The notes beneath the pieces were generated by a model. That model did not search any database. It was not told the origin of the DNA and worked only from the letters and a program-made list of their open reading frames with translations. The position numbers were made by a program, and so were the translations under genes. Shown in pieces: positions 27,086 through 35,506 of a stretch of DNA of 64,000 nt. Numbering within the stretch: position 1 is the first letter of the stretch; each line of letters begins with the position of its first letter. This DNA is from Methyloligella solikamskensis (lineage in GTDB: Bacteria; Pseudomonadota; Alphaproteobacteria; Rhizobiales; Methyloligellaceae): positions 2,666,001 through 2,730,000 of the forward strand of contig NZ_JBHTJO010000001.1 of the NCBI RefSeq assembly GCF_042676065.1, in the 5' to 3' direction.

Positions 27086-27901
27086 TTACCGTCCGAGCTG
27101 CGCCATGAAGCTGCGCGTATTGTCGAAGGCGCGCTCCGCTTCCACGGTCTCGTTGTCGAGGGGGAGATCCCCATCCTGCTGCCACACACTCAAGCTCATG
27201 GGCGGCGGGTTGAACTCGCTGTCGGGGTTGAGCGGGTGGGGGCAGTTGGACAGCGCCACCAGCACGTTCATCTCCGCCCGGAGATCGATGAAGTCGCCCG
27301 GCCGGCCGGAGCCTTCGACGAAGCTCAAGGACCCGTCCTCCGCCACATCGACGCCGGCGAAGAAGGCGATGGAGGGCACGATGCTTTCCCGGCCCAGACC
27401 GAACTTGGCCAGCGCCAGCTCGAAATTGTCGCGCGAGTTCCGCAGAAACGGTTCACCGCCATACTTCGCGGCCGTTGGCTTCGGCGCCGAGCCGCCCAGG
27501 ATCAGGTCGTGATGACCGTTGGTGTCCTCGATGATGGAGAACAGCGCCCGGCCCATGTCGGACAGGATCAGCATGGATTTGCCGAGGAAGGCATTCCACT
27601 GGACCTTCGCCGTATCGGGCGTGTTGAGCCGCTCCTCCGGCAGGTCGAAATTCACCGCCACCATGGAGAGGCTGCCGCGCCCTTCCGGATTGATCAGGCG
27701 CAGCACCTGCCCTTTGCGGACCACGAAGGAGGTTTGCCCGCCGCCTTCCAGAGTCTCCGAATAGACGATCTGATCGTCGTTCAGCGTCTTAGGCGTTGCG
27801 AGCTCCGCATCATCCAGGGTCCGCCGGCGCGCGGGCGCAGCACGGCCCTTGGCGCGCAAGGCGTCATAGGTCGAAGCGTTATCGGGGGATTGATCGGTCA
27901 T
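27086..27901 (-). CDS. DUF1989 protein, probable carboxyguanidine deiminase partner subunit
   Basis: A 271-residue paralogue of the next gene product, longer at the N-terminus. ATG 27901 has a GGAGGAG ribosome site. The DUF1989 core (about residues 55-245) includes ILGGSAPKPTAAKYG and the FLRNSRDNFELAL segment that aligns with the CRDNF region of the partner, plus SNCPHPLNP near the end. It lacks the cysteine seen in the partner's GGACSAE position, so the two subunits probably contribute differently to the active site. A 136-bp untranslated gap separates it from the transporter ATPase gene, leaving room for an internal promoter, though I cannot identify one. Confidence 0.88.
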   Translation of the reverse strand: MTDQSPDNASTYDALRAKGRAAPARRRTLDDAELATPKTLNDDQIVYSETLEGGGQTSFVVRKGQVLRLINPEGRGSLSMVAVNFDLPEERLNTPDTAKVQWNAFLGKSMLILSDMGRALFSIIEDTNGHHDLILGGSAPKPTAAKYGGEPFLRNSRDNFELALAKFGLGRESIVPSIAFFAGVDVAEDGSLSFVEGSGRPGDFIDLRAEMNVLVALSNCPHPLNPDSEFNPPPMSLSVWQQDGDLPLDNETVEAERAFDNTRSFMAQLGR

Positions 27902-28037
27902 GGTCGGGCTCCTCCGCGTTTGGAATTGCGGGTCGTCCCGACAGGGCTCTTGCGCCATTTACGCAGACCGGGTCGTCCCGGCCGAGCCAAGGCGTAATCT
28001 ATACCCTGACGGGGCGGTGAAGAAAAGGGGGCGAGGC

Positions 28038-28808
28038 TCACAGCACGTCCCCTTCGGCAAGCTCGATGCCGCGATGACGGTTCTCGCGGCGGCGTGTGAT
28101 CGCAATGTCGTGGGTGATGGATGCGCCGTAGAGCCCCTGCTCTTCGGGGCGGTTGCGCCGGCGGTCCAGGGTCACCAGACGGGTGCCGAGATAGAAGGCT
28201 TCCGAGAGATCGTGGCTGACCATGAAGATGGTCGTCTTGCTCTCCTCCCAGATGCGGATGATCAGATCGTGCATGTCTCCGCGGATGCCGGGATCGAGGG
28301 CGCCGAAGGGCTCGTCCAGAAGCAGGACCTTCGGCTTTGTGATCAGCGCTTGCGCAATGGCGAGGCGCTGCTGCATCCCGCCGGAAAGCGCCGAAGGATA
28401 CTTGTCCTCCGAGCCGTCCAGCCCCACCAGCTCGATATACTGCTCCGCCTTTTCGATGGCGCGGCGGCGCGCGCCGCCGAACAGCTTCCCGACGATCGGC
28501 GACTGAATGAACTCCAGGCCGAGCGCAACATTCTCCCGCACGGTGAGATGAGGAAAGACCGAGTAGCGCTGGAAGACCACGCCCCGGTCGGGGCCCGGCT
28601 CGGGCGGCAGAACCTTGCCGTCGAGCAGGATCTCGCCGCGGCTCGGTTGCTCCTGGCCCAGAAGCATGCGCAGGAGGGTGGACTTGCCGCAGCCCGAGGC
28701 GCCGACGATGAGGTTGAAGGAGCCGGGCTCGATCTCCAGGTTGATGCGCTCCAGCACCACCTGCCCCTGATATTCCTTCCAGACGTCTCGGATTGAAATG
28801 ATGCTCAT
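28038..28808 (-). CDS. NitT/TauT-type ABC transporter ATP-binding protein, putative guanidine importer
   Basis: A 256-residue ATPase with Walker A VGASGCGKSTLLR (about residues 36-48), signature ALSGGMQQRLAIAQAL, Walker B VLLLDEPFGALD and switch His in VSHDLSEAF. It lacks a TOBE extension, as is normal for nitrate/taurine-type systems. The start is ATG 28808, 2 bp after the permease stop. The set is transcribed directly from the guanidine riboswitch leader with the carboxylase genes downstream, so the imported compound is probably guanidine rather than urea. That is inference from regulation, not from the ATPase itself. Confidence 0.92.
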   Translation of the reverse strand: MSIISIRDVWKEYQGQVVLERINLEIEPGSFNLIVGASGCGKSTLLRMLLGQEQPSRGEILLDGKVLPPEPGPDRGVVFQRYSVFPHLTVRENVALGLEFIQSPIVGKLFGGARRRAIEKAEQYIELVGLDGSEDKYPSALSGGMQQRLAIAQALITKPKVLLLDEPFGALDPGIRGDMHDLIIRIWEESKTTIFMVSHDLSEAFYLGTRLVTLDRRRNRPEEQGLYGASITHDIAITRRRENRHRGIELAEGDVL

Positions 28809-28810
28809 GG

Positions 28811-29629
28811 CTAGCCTCGCCCTCCCTGGAACCAGGGGAAGAGACGGCCCTGCATCAGGCGAAGCGTTGCGTCGATGATGACGGCGAGAAGCGTGATCCA
28901 CGCCACGTAGGGCAGGATCACATCCATCGCCAGGAACCGGCGCAACAGAAAGATGCGATAGCCGAGCCCGCTCTGAGAGGCGATGGCTTCGGCGGAGATC
29001 AGGAACAGCCAGGCCGCCCCCAGACTCAGGCGCACGCTGTCGATCAGCCGCGGCCAGATCTGCGGCAGCACGACCCTGAAGATGATCTGCCAAGTGTTGG
29101 CGCCCAAAGTCTGGGCCTTGATGATTTCCTCCTTCGGCAGCTCGGCCACCCGGAGCGCGATATCTCGCGTCATGAACGGGGCGACGCCGATGGCGATCAG
29201 GACGATCTTCGCCGTCTCGCCGAGACCGAAGACGATGAACAGAATCGGCAGCACAGCGAGCGGCGGGATCATCGCGATGGTCGCGACGAACGGCGCAAGC
29301 GTGGCCCGCACGACCGGCAGGATGCCGATGCAGATGCCCAGGATAAGGCTGACGATCGTGGCGCTCGCGACACCTGCGAACAGCCGAACGAGGCTGGCAT
29401 AGGTATCGGTCCACAGGAGATAGTCCCCTGTGCGCTTGTCCGGCTCGAACGCCATACGATCGATGGCATCCAGCATGGCCGTCCAGCCCGGCAGCAGCTT
29501 GTCGTTCGGATTCTCCGCAAGCCGCTCCGCCGAACCCATGGCGTAGAGGATGATGACGAGAGCGAAGGGGAGCAGGGCCAGGACCAGGGCCGGACCCCGC
29601 TCCACCTTCGTGTTGATCAGTCGACGCAT
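28811..29629 (-). CDS. NitT/TauT-type ABC transporter permease, putative guanidine importer
   Basis: A 272-residue SsuC/TauC-class permease with about six transmembrane helices and the EAA-like loop EIIKAQTLGANTWQIIF. The segment between helices one and two (about residues 33-75) is longer than in typical TauC proteins and carries charged sequence. Closely packed with the ATPase (2 bp) and the binding protein (20 bp). Forms the inner-membrane pore of the transporter encoded at the head of the guanidine operon. Confidence 0.92.
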   Translation of the reverse strand: MRRLINTKVERGPALVLALLPFALVIILYAMGSAERLAENPNDKLLPGWTAMLDAIDRMAFEPDKRTGDYLLWTDTYASLVRLFAGVASATIVSLILGICIGILPVVRATLAPFVATIAMIPPLAVLPILFIVFGLGETAKIVLIAIGVAPFMTRDIALRVAELPKEEIIKAQTLGANTWQIIFRVVLPQIWPRLIDSVRLSLGAAWLFLISAEAIASQSGLGYRIFLLRRFLAMDVILPYVAWITLLAVIIDATLRLMQGRLFPWFQGGRG

Positions 29630-29649
29630 TGGATAAAGCCGCTAAGCGC

Positions 29650-30735
29650 TTAGAGCTTCCCGTCGGCGGCCATCTGCATGTAGTCGGTGTTGAACCGGAA
29701 CTTCACATTGTTCTCGTCGCCGAGAATGCTGCCATCCGGAAATTCGATGCCGACGACGTCGGGGCTCGGTGCGCCCTCGCCCAGCAGCCCGTGGTCGAAC
29801 AGGAAGGAGCGGACATTGTCCATGATCTCCTTCGCGTCGGCGCTCTTGGTGAACTCGACGCCTTCCGCCGGGTCGTAGAACATCTTGGTGGTCTTGAGCT
29901 GAGACTCGTAGCCCTCAAGATCGGTGCCGGAGGCCTTGGCCATGGCTTCGCGCGCGGCTTTCCCTTCATCCGTGTCCGAGCTCATGAGCTCCATGGTCTC
30001 GTACCACGCACCGACGAGCGCTTTGGCGAACTTGGGATTGTCTTCCAGCACCTTCGTGTTGATGGCGAGCATGTCCATGATCTCACCGGGGATCTGGGAG
30101 GAATCGAACACGTTGTGTGCGTTCTCTTCTTCGAGGATCTGACCCGACATCGGGTTCCAGGTGACGACCGCGCTGATATCTGGGGTCTTCCATGCCGAGA
30201 TCATGTCGGCGTCGGAGGTGTTCACCACGGTCACGTCGCGTTCGGACATGTCGACGGTCTCAAGCGCGCGGGCCAGCAGGTAATGGGAGACCGAAAGCTC
30301 CACCAGATTGACGTTCTGGCCCTTGATATCCTCCAGCTTGTCCTTGTCCTTCAGGATGATGGTGTCGTTGCCGTCGGAATAGTCGCCCATGATGAGGACG
30401 GATGTATCGACACCGCCCACCGCCGGGATGGCGAGCAGGTCCATATTGGTCAGCGTCACCGCGTCGTAAGCGCCGGCCGTGTATTGGTTGATCGACTCGA
30501 TATAGTCGTTGAACTGGGTCACCTCGATGGTGATGTCGTACTTGTCGGCCCACTTCTTGATGATGCCGTTATCGGCCGCATAGCCCCAGGGCATCCAGCC
30601 GACATAGATCGACCAGGCCATCTTGAAGGAGTCCTTCTCCTGAGCCTGTGCCCCGCTGGGTGCGAGCGTGCCGAGAATGAGAGCCGCGCCGAGAGCGACG
30701 CCGCCAAAGAATTTCGTGATATTCCGGAATTGCAT
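29650..30735 (-). CDS. NitT/TauT-type ABC substrate-binding protein of urea/guanidine carboxylase operons
   Basis: A 361-residue periplasmic binding protein. ATG 30735 is preceded by a strong CGGAGGTT ribosome site and starts a Sec signal peptide (core FGGVALGAALILGTLAPSG, cleavage after AQA). The mature protein opens with FKMAWSIYVGWMPWGYA, the ligand-site start typical of the family found next to urea carboxylase genes. It is the first gene behind the guanidine-I riboswitch, and the ribosome site can pair with the riboswitch expression platform. It probably captures guanidine; urea remains possible. Confidence 0.92.
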   Translation of the reverse strand: MQFRNITKFFGGVALGAALILGTLAPSGAQAQEKDSFKMAWSIYVGWMPWGYAADNGIIKKWADKYDITIEVTQFNDYIESINQYTAGAYDAVTLTNMDLLAIPAVGGVDTSVLIMGDYSDGNDTIILKDKDKLEDIKGQNVNLVELSVSHYLLARALETVDMSERDVTVVNTSDADMISAWKTPDISAVVTWNPMSGQILEEENAHNVFDSSQIPGEIMDMLAINTKVLEDNPKFAKALVGAWYETMELMSSDTDEGKAAREAMAKASGTDLEGYESQLKTTKMFYDPAEGVEFTKSADAKEIMDNVRSFLFDHGLLGEGAPSPDVVGIEFPDGSILGDENNVKFRFNTDYMQMAADGKL

Positions 30736-30755
30736 GACAACCTCCGACTGCTTCC

Positions 30756-30827
30756 AAAAAACTTTTTGTTCGGAGGCCTCCGGGGGAACGAGAAGCGTTC
30801 TGATGCTATCCGCATCCAGAGGCCTCC
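30756..30827 (-). promoter_or_regulatory. Expression platform of the guanidine riboswitch
   Basis: Read on the minus strand, GGAGGCCTCTGG (30827-30816) can form a 12-bp stem with CCGGAGGCCTCC (30783-30772), enclosing a small GATGC/GCATC hairpin. A run of six T residues follows at 30761-30756, about 10 nt later. The 5' arm overlaps the 3' edge of the aptamer. The 3' arm end, CCTCCGA, is also perfectly complementary to the ribosome site TCGGAGG at 30741-30747. Both transcription termination and ribosome-site masking are therefore possible. Confidence 0.65.
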
Positions 30828-30925
30828 CGGGCTTTTGTCCCGCCGTGTACCCGATCTGCGCCATCGGGCTGCTGCTCTCGGACCAGACGATGCACCGCGA
30901 AGCGCATCCGGAACCCTAGCTGCCG
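30820..30925 (-). ncRNA. Guanidine-I riboswitch (ykkC-yxkD aptamer)
   Basis: On the minus strand the three conserved blocks of the ykkC class appear in order with correct spacing. CTAGGGTTCCG lies at 30919-30909, CTGGTCCGAGAG at 30886-30875, and ACACGGCGGGAC followed by AAAAGCCCGGGAG at 30848-30824. These match the guanidine-I consensus at nearly every invariant base. The aptamer ends about 85 bp before the first ATG of the ABC transporter and carboxylase operon. This RNA class switches genes on when it binds free guanidine. The exact 5' and 3' edges are estimated from the motifs. Confidence 0.95.
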
Positions 30926-31136
30926 TTACAGTGCAGCAAGACCGATGCCAGATGGCAGATCCTCAGTTTTCAAGGAATTTCGTGCGGATTCGAGATATGC
31001 CGCCAGAGCGATGCACAAAATATGTGCAGCATTCTGTTTTATTCGGCAGTGGCTAATTGGGGCGCTGCGTGCTCGCGCCATAGCCTCGGCCAGGCCTGCA
31101 TGGGCATTGCAAATCGATCTGCGCGGGAAATCTCAA

Positions 31137-31213
31137 TGGTCGGAGTGGCAGGATTTGAACCTGCGACCCCCTCGTCCCGAACGAGGTGCGCTACCAGGCT
31201 GCGCTACACTCCG
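31137..31213 (-). tRNA. tRNA-Pro (CGG)
   Basis: A complete cloverleaf with a 7-bp acceptor stem CGGAGTG/CACTCCG, D-arm, anticodon stem CCTCG/CGAGG with loop TTCGGGA (anticodon CGG), and T-arm loop TTCAAAT. Discriminator A and an encoded CCA are at 31140-31137. Confidence 0.95.
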
Positions 31214-31451
31214 TATCCGTGAGAAGCGTCCGTATATAGACGGTTGCCTGTGGCCCTGCAAGGCGCTGTGAACAGAAGCGTAAAAGGGGGCGTAAGACGG
31301 TCGTGCGAAAGCGTTTTCACCCCGTTGCGGGCGCTTCTCGCAGACTGTATGGTCCGGCCTTCGCAAGGCGCCGGGCGATGCTCACATAGCGCGCACCGTC
31401 GCCCGCCGGCTCTGCCGCCGGCGCAAGGCGGAACCGCCTTCGAAAAATTGT

Positions 31452-31525
31452 TGGGGCGTGGCCAAGTGGTAAGGCAACGGGTTTTGGTCTCGTGATCCCA
31501 GGTTCGAATCCTGGCGCCCCAGCCA
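31452..31525 (+). tRNA. tRNA-Gln (TTG)
   Basis: A complete cloverleaf with acceptor stem TGGGGCG/CGCCCCA, anticodon stem ACGGG/CTCGT and loop TTTTGGT (anticodon TTG), T-loop TTCGAAT, discriminator G and encoded CCA. Its 3' third is copied in degenerate form twice downstream, marking it as the likely anchor of the accessory region that follows. Confidence 0.95.
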
Positions 31526-32040
31526 CCCAGTCAGGCTGTCTCCCATTCTCCGCGTCGCGGCCCTAACTAGGCGCCGAAAGGCCGGCCGTTCCGCCACTTC
31601 TTACCAGTAGGCGGGCGCACTCCGTGACAAGAGAAAGCTCTCAGCCGGCAAACAGCCAAATATCGAACGACTTTTCTCTACCGGCGAGTTTCGAGGTCAC
31701 GGTTTGCGCATGCGAGATGCTGTGCAGATCGCTAGAGCATCAAACGTGTCCTTAGGTTCGAATCTGATGCTCTCAGCCACCCAGTCTGGCTGTCTCCTAT
31801 TCTCCGAACCGCTGGGCCGACTGACCGTCGAAAAGGGCGTCGTTCCGCCACTTACTGGCAGCCCGCAGACCCACTCCGTGACATGAGAAAGCGCCGCATC
31901 AGCGGCCGGCCGAAATTCAGGGGAGTTTTCTTCGCGCGCGACTCCCGAGGTCACGGTTTGCGCATCCGAGATGCTGTGGAATTCGCTAGAGCCGGGTTTC
32001 TTCGGGTTCGAAGCTGATGCTCCGAGCCACTCAGTCGTGG
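31500..32040 (+). repeat. Degenerate tandem repeat of about 250 bp starting in the tRNA-Gln 3' end
   Basis: Three successive copies begin at 31500, 31754 and 32004 (periods 254 and 250). Each opens with AGGTTCGAATC or GGGTTCGAAGC, the T-arm of tRNA-Gln, and runs through AGCCACCCAGTC or a variant. Further shared blocks include TTCCGCCACTT, CACTCCGTGACA and GAGGTCACGGTTTGCGCAT. The third copy is cut off shortly after the tRNA-like portion. No open frame in the array looks coding. It resembles remnants of repeated site-specific integration or tandem duplication at a tRNA attachment site; no integrase gene is visible nearby. Confidence 0.8.
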
Positions 32041-32294
32041 CTTTTCCTGCTCCCTACAAGCACTACCTAAACCGCCCCGCAGACGTGCGAAATTGCGCTG
32101 CTACGTGGCGCTGGTCTTGCCTCGCGAGAGCCGGAGACGAGTACCCCCGCCGATTGCAGGGACGTCTAGTGGCTTCTTTCAGTGGCCCAGTTTGCTGACG
32201 CGTCCGCCGCGCATGATCATGGTAACCACGTCACCCGCGCATATTTCCTGACTGCAATCTTACGTATACATTAGCCGCTCGGGAGGGGTGTCAG

Positions 32295-32641
32295 TTGTTC
32301 TGGTTGCTCGTCATCGGCGGTGTGATCTTGTGGCTCGTCTATCGTGGCTCCAAAGCCCCGAAAGTGGAGCATGGCGCCGCGCGGCTAGACGTCGTCGCTG
32401 GTCAGGGTTCGTCCCCGTCATTCGAAAGCCAGGAGCTGTCGACTCAGGGCGGGCGCGTCTCGCGAAGGACGTCGGCTCCGGCCCGCTGGGTCCCCGTTGG
32501 ACAGACTGTCAGTGTGGCAGGCTTCACGATTACTTCTGGAATGGGTCGCAGTTTCGCGGGGCACAGGATTCTCCCGATTTGCAGGTGGATCAGAGCCTGA
32601 ATGCTTTGCTCGGCAACACATCAATGGCGCACGCTGATTGA
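32295..32641 (+). pseudogene. Frameshifted remnant of a TerB N-terminal-domain protein
   Basis: A TTG start at 32295 behind GGGAGGGG opens a frame with a membrane anchor (FWLLVIGGVILWLVYRG) and, after a linker, RWVPVGQTVSVAGFTITSGM. That segment is characteristic of the TerB N-terminal domain of large tellurite-resistance-associated proteins. The frame then drifts out of homology; a different frame continues with SQFRGAQDSPDLQVDQSLNA and stops at 32641. This implies a frameshift near 32540 plus loss of the rest of the gene, since family proteins are several hundred residues long. Family assignment is by recognition and moderately certain. Confidence 0.5.
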
Positions 32642-32700
32642 TCCAAGCTAGGTGCGGGCCTATGCTACTCCGGCGTGCCCCAGCAAATCGAGGGAACCAA

Positions 32701-33450
32701 ATGCCGGTTAACGCGCCGATCCAGCCCGAGTATCGGGGATACACTGTCTGGGATTCGCCCACGAGGTGGTTTCATTGGATCAATGCACTGGCCGTTCTCG
32801 GCCTACTGGTAACCGGATTGGTGATCCTCACCGCCGGACAGCTGGGCCTCTCTTCAGAGGGCAAAATAACCTTGAAGGAAACCCACGCGCTATTCGGCTA
32901 TGTCCTGGCCCTGAACTTGCTATGGCGCTTCATCTGGGCATTCTTTGGAAATCGCTACGCTCGCTGGAAAGCCATTTTGCCCGGCGGACGAGGCTACGGT
33001 GCAGCTTTACGTGCATATGCTGCCTCCTTCTTGACAGGCGAGCCGGAGCAGTATGTCGGACATAATCCTCTTGCGCGCATCGGAGTGACAATGCTGTTGT
33101 TTCTCCTTTTGGTTCAGACGGTTACTGGACTTGTGCTCGCGGGGGCAGATCTCTATTGGCCACCCTTTGGCGGGCTCGTTGCCGATTGGGTTGCGGCACC
33201 TGGGGTTGACCCCGGAACCCTCGTGCCAGGCACGAAGGATCTGATCGACGTGACGGCCTACCAGGCAATGCGCGACCTTCGTGGTCCTATAGTAGAGACC
33301 CACGAGATTGTCTTTTATCTGATCGCAGTTGGCGTCGCGCTGCACCTGATCGCTGTCGTGGTCACCGAAATTCACGAAGGCGGCAGCATCGTTTCGGCAA
33401 TGTTCACCGGGCGCAAGATCCTCACTAAGAAGCCACCTGACGAGGTGTAA
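32701..33450 (+). CDS. Cytochrome b561/b6-type di-haem membrane protein
   Basis: A 249-residue protein with four or five transmembrane helices. The start is ATG 32701 with GAGGGA upstream. Candidate haem ligands are His in TRWFHWINALAV, in LKETHALFGYVLALNLLWR and in VETHEIVFYLIAVGVALHLIA. This matches the cytochrome b/b6 domain family (Ni/Fe-hydrogenase b-type or cytochrome b561) that moves electrons between the quinone pool and a periplasmic partner. It is followed 63 bp later by a DUF302 gene, a pairing common in metal-stress regions. The two genes are the only clearly intact non-mobile genes in the decayed region. Confidence 0.88.
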   Translation: MPVNAPIQPEYRGYTVWDSPTRWFHWINALAVLGLLVTGLVILTAGQLGLSSEGKITLKETHALFGYVLALNLLWRFIWAFFGNRYARWKAILPGGRGYGAALRAYAASFLTGEPEQYVGHNPLARIGVTMLLFLLLVQTVTGLVLAGADLYWPPFGGLVADWVAAPGVDPGTLVPGTKDLIDVTAYQAMRDLRGPIVETHEIVFYLIAVGVALHLIAVVVTEIHEGGSIVSAMFTGRKILTKKPPDEV

Positions 33451-33513
33451 CAACCCGTTGCTACGTCCGAGGTGTGTGGTTCCGAGATGGGGACTCAAGC
33501 CAAGGGGACTCGA

Positions 33514-33900
33514 ATGAATTACCACTTCAGCAAGCACGTCGACCTGCCATTCGACGAGGCCATCGAAGCAGTAACCAAATCGCTCGCCGAGAGAGGGTTT
33601 GGTGTTCTGACAAGAATCGACGTCAAGGCCACGCTAGAAAAGAAGCTCGACGTCGAGTTTCGCCCTTACACGATCCTCGGGGCGTGCAATCCGGACTTTG
33701 CCTATCAGGCGCTTCAACATGAAGACAAGATTGGCACGATGCTCCCCTGCAATGTAATCGTGCAGCAGCGCGATGACGGCATTGTAGAGGTTTCAGCGGT
33801 CGACCCAGTGGCCTCTATGCAGTCCGTCGACAATCCAGAGCTCGGGTCGATCGCCACGAATGTGCGCGGCTTGCTACAGGAGACGATCGAGGCGCTTTGA
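33514..33900 (+). CDS. DUF302 domain protein
   Basis: A 128-residue soluble protein starting at ATG 33514 (AAGGGGA upstream). Nearly its whole length is a DUF302 domain: the FDEAIEAVTKSLAERGFGVLT beginning, YTILGACNPDFAYQAL centre and TMLPCNVIVQQ strand are family landmarks. Its biochemical role is not established; genes of this family often accompany copper or redox-stress genes. It probably forms an operon with the cytochrome upstream. The 328 bp downstream (33901-34228) contain no gene I can support. Confidence 0.88.
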   Translation: MNYHFSKHVDLPFDEAIEAVTKSLAERGFGVLTRIDVKATLEKKLDVEFRPYTILGACNPDFAYQALQHEDKIGTMLPCNVIVQQRDDGIVEVSAVDPVASMQSVDNPELGSIATNVRGLLQETIEAL

Positions 33901-34228
33901 GCAAGAAGCGGAACCCGCAGCTTCTTCGGTAACCCCTACTTCAATGCAAAGCAAGGCGGCAGCACGATAAGCACGTCTGGGCTCTAGTGATGGGCTGGCG
34001 ACTGCCCCAAGGGCGGCGTGCACCTCCTGCCACACCTCCTCAGGCAAGTCCCGACCGTCACTCGACCAGACCCAACTGGGCATCGATTGGCCTTGGCTCT
34101 TGACCCTCAATCGCGGGAAGCTACCTCCGACACTGTTCACTCTGATTGCGCTTCTTCTGAAGATATCCTTCGCGTTTTACTTCTCAGCTCGGGGCGGATC
34201 CTGAAGGACGAATTTGGAACGGAGAAAG

Positions 34229-34370
34229 ATGTTCGAAGACAACCAGAACAGCATCACCCTGCCTGGCGCGATCGCCATGGGAACCGGCGTCATGATCGGG
34301 GCCGGCATCCTGGCCCTGAGAGGTCAGATGGCGGAATTCGCCGGACCCCTTTTCCCGCTCTCCTTCCTCT
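34229..34370 (+). pseudogene. 5' remnant of an APC-family amino acid permease
   Basis: The ATG at 34229 follows GGAGA and encodes MFEDNQNSITLPGAIAMGTG and then VMIGAGILALRGQMAEFAGP. This is the first transmembrane region of APC-superfamily permeases, with the helix-breaking Gly-rich motif intact. Homology ends near 34370, where the sequence passes into the tail of a different gene. About 47 residues remain of a protein normally above 400. Confidence 0.65.
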
Positions 34371-34524
34371 TATTCACAATACCGCCGGGGTGCCGGTTGC
34401 CGCAGGCGCTCTGTTTCCCTTCTTCGGCATTCTCATCAGTCCGATGTTCGCTGCCTTCGCAATGAGCGCCTCGTCGATTTCTGTGGCGCTCAACTCGCTG
34501 CGACTTCGGCGGGCAACGGTGTGA
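34369..34524 (+). pseudogene. 3' remnant of a copper-translocating P-type ATPase (CopA)
   Basis: In a different frame from the permease fragment, this stretch encodes NTAGVPVAAGALFPFFGILI and then SPMFAAFAMSASSISVALNS, ending in LRLRRATV. That is the last transmembrane pair and C-terminus of CopA-type copper ATPases. The ATPase and phosphorylation domains are absent. The join with the APC fragment shows a large deletion in what was probably a copper-resistance segment. The 655 bp that follow (34525-35179) contain no gene I can support. Confidence 0.7.
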
Positions 34525-35179
34525 GACGCGTCAGGACCGATCACCAGATCGAAAGGTTCAGAGGACAGGCCAAACGACTCTACTAGATCGCGCTGAGTGG
34601 CGAAGTCGTCAGCGGGCCGGCCCCACGTTGCCCAAATAATCAATCCTCCGCGCGCGGATGCGCACCCTGGCTCGTCGATTTGCCTGATCGAGATATAAGA
34701 TTCGCTGTTAGCTCACTAGGGAACTGAGCCCAAAAACGGTGGTTTCGCTGCGCACCGGCTCCGCGGGCGGCTCGCTATTGGCGAATTTCCCTGTACTTTC
34801 GCGGCTAACAGCGAAAACTTTCGGGGAGACCGGTTCGCTCCAGTCTCGCAGCACAGCCACCCACCTGGTAGGGTTTCATTCTCTCTCAAAGGTTGTTGCG
34901 CGCTCGCCGCGACGACCATTCGTCTCGTGCCCGGCGCTGTCGCACCTCGACGACGAACCTGTTTTGGCCATGAGTGCCTCTATCATGAGTGCTCCCGTGA
35001 GTGGGGAGCACACGAATGCGAAGATTACGCGCTCGACCAGTGTCACTGACGAAAATTCCGTAGATATATCTTTGTAGTAGACGTGCCGACTGCGTCGCTG
35101 AGTAGGAATCTCGGGCCAAGACGTGGCCGAATTTTGCTTCGCCACGGTGTGCGTCCACTGCAAAGTCTCTGGAGAGAAA

Positions 35180-35480
35180 TCAGGCCGATTGAGGTCGCGA
35201 TTCCTGCCCAGTGCGAACAGGCTTTTTAACGTACCACCACATAAAGACCAGTACGGGCAACATGTACGGAGTATAAGACAAGGTGAAATCGACTGGACTC
35301 ATATACACGTTCCCCTCAGGAGGATCGGTGTACCAAGTGATTTCGGGTGCGATAGTATATCTAAGATAAATCGATGCCATATAAACCGGATATGGCACGA
35401 TATATACATAAAGAGGAACTCGACCCAACAATCTTTGACAAGTGCATGCTAAAGCAATCAGGAAAATTATAGTAAAAGAA
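35180..35480 (-). pseudogene. Truncated AT-rich membrane protein next to an IS end
   Basis: Read on the minus strand, the frame is open from the inverted repeat of the IS element to a stop at 35180. It includes a hydrophobic stretch (SFTIIFLIALACTC), then a TTG at 35431 and about 83 further residues with two more hydrophobic segments. Base composition is far below the window average. I do not recognise the family. The frame running through the IS end suggests that insertion removed its start. Confidence 0.3.
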
Positions 35481-35506
35481 TACGGGATTATCCCCTTGAC
35501 CCAAGT

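Noticed and set aside
31500..32040. Possible CRISPR-like array because of regular repeats
   Set aside because: The period is about 250 bp, the whole unit is repeated with divergence rather than short identical repeats with unique spacers, and no cas gene is present.
33874..34140. Minus-strand frame of 88 codons after the DUF302 gene
   Set aside because: It overlaps DUF302 tail to tail, starts with GTG without a ribosome site and matches nothing I know. It could be a small gene, but the support is too thin.
34374..34643. Minus-strand frame of 89 codons
   Set aside because: Half of it is antisense to the CopA remnant. The segment around 34525-34643 looks mildly protein-like but has no recognisable motif.
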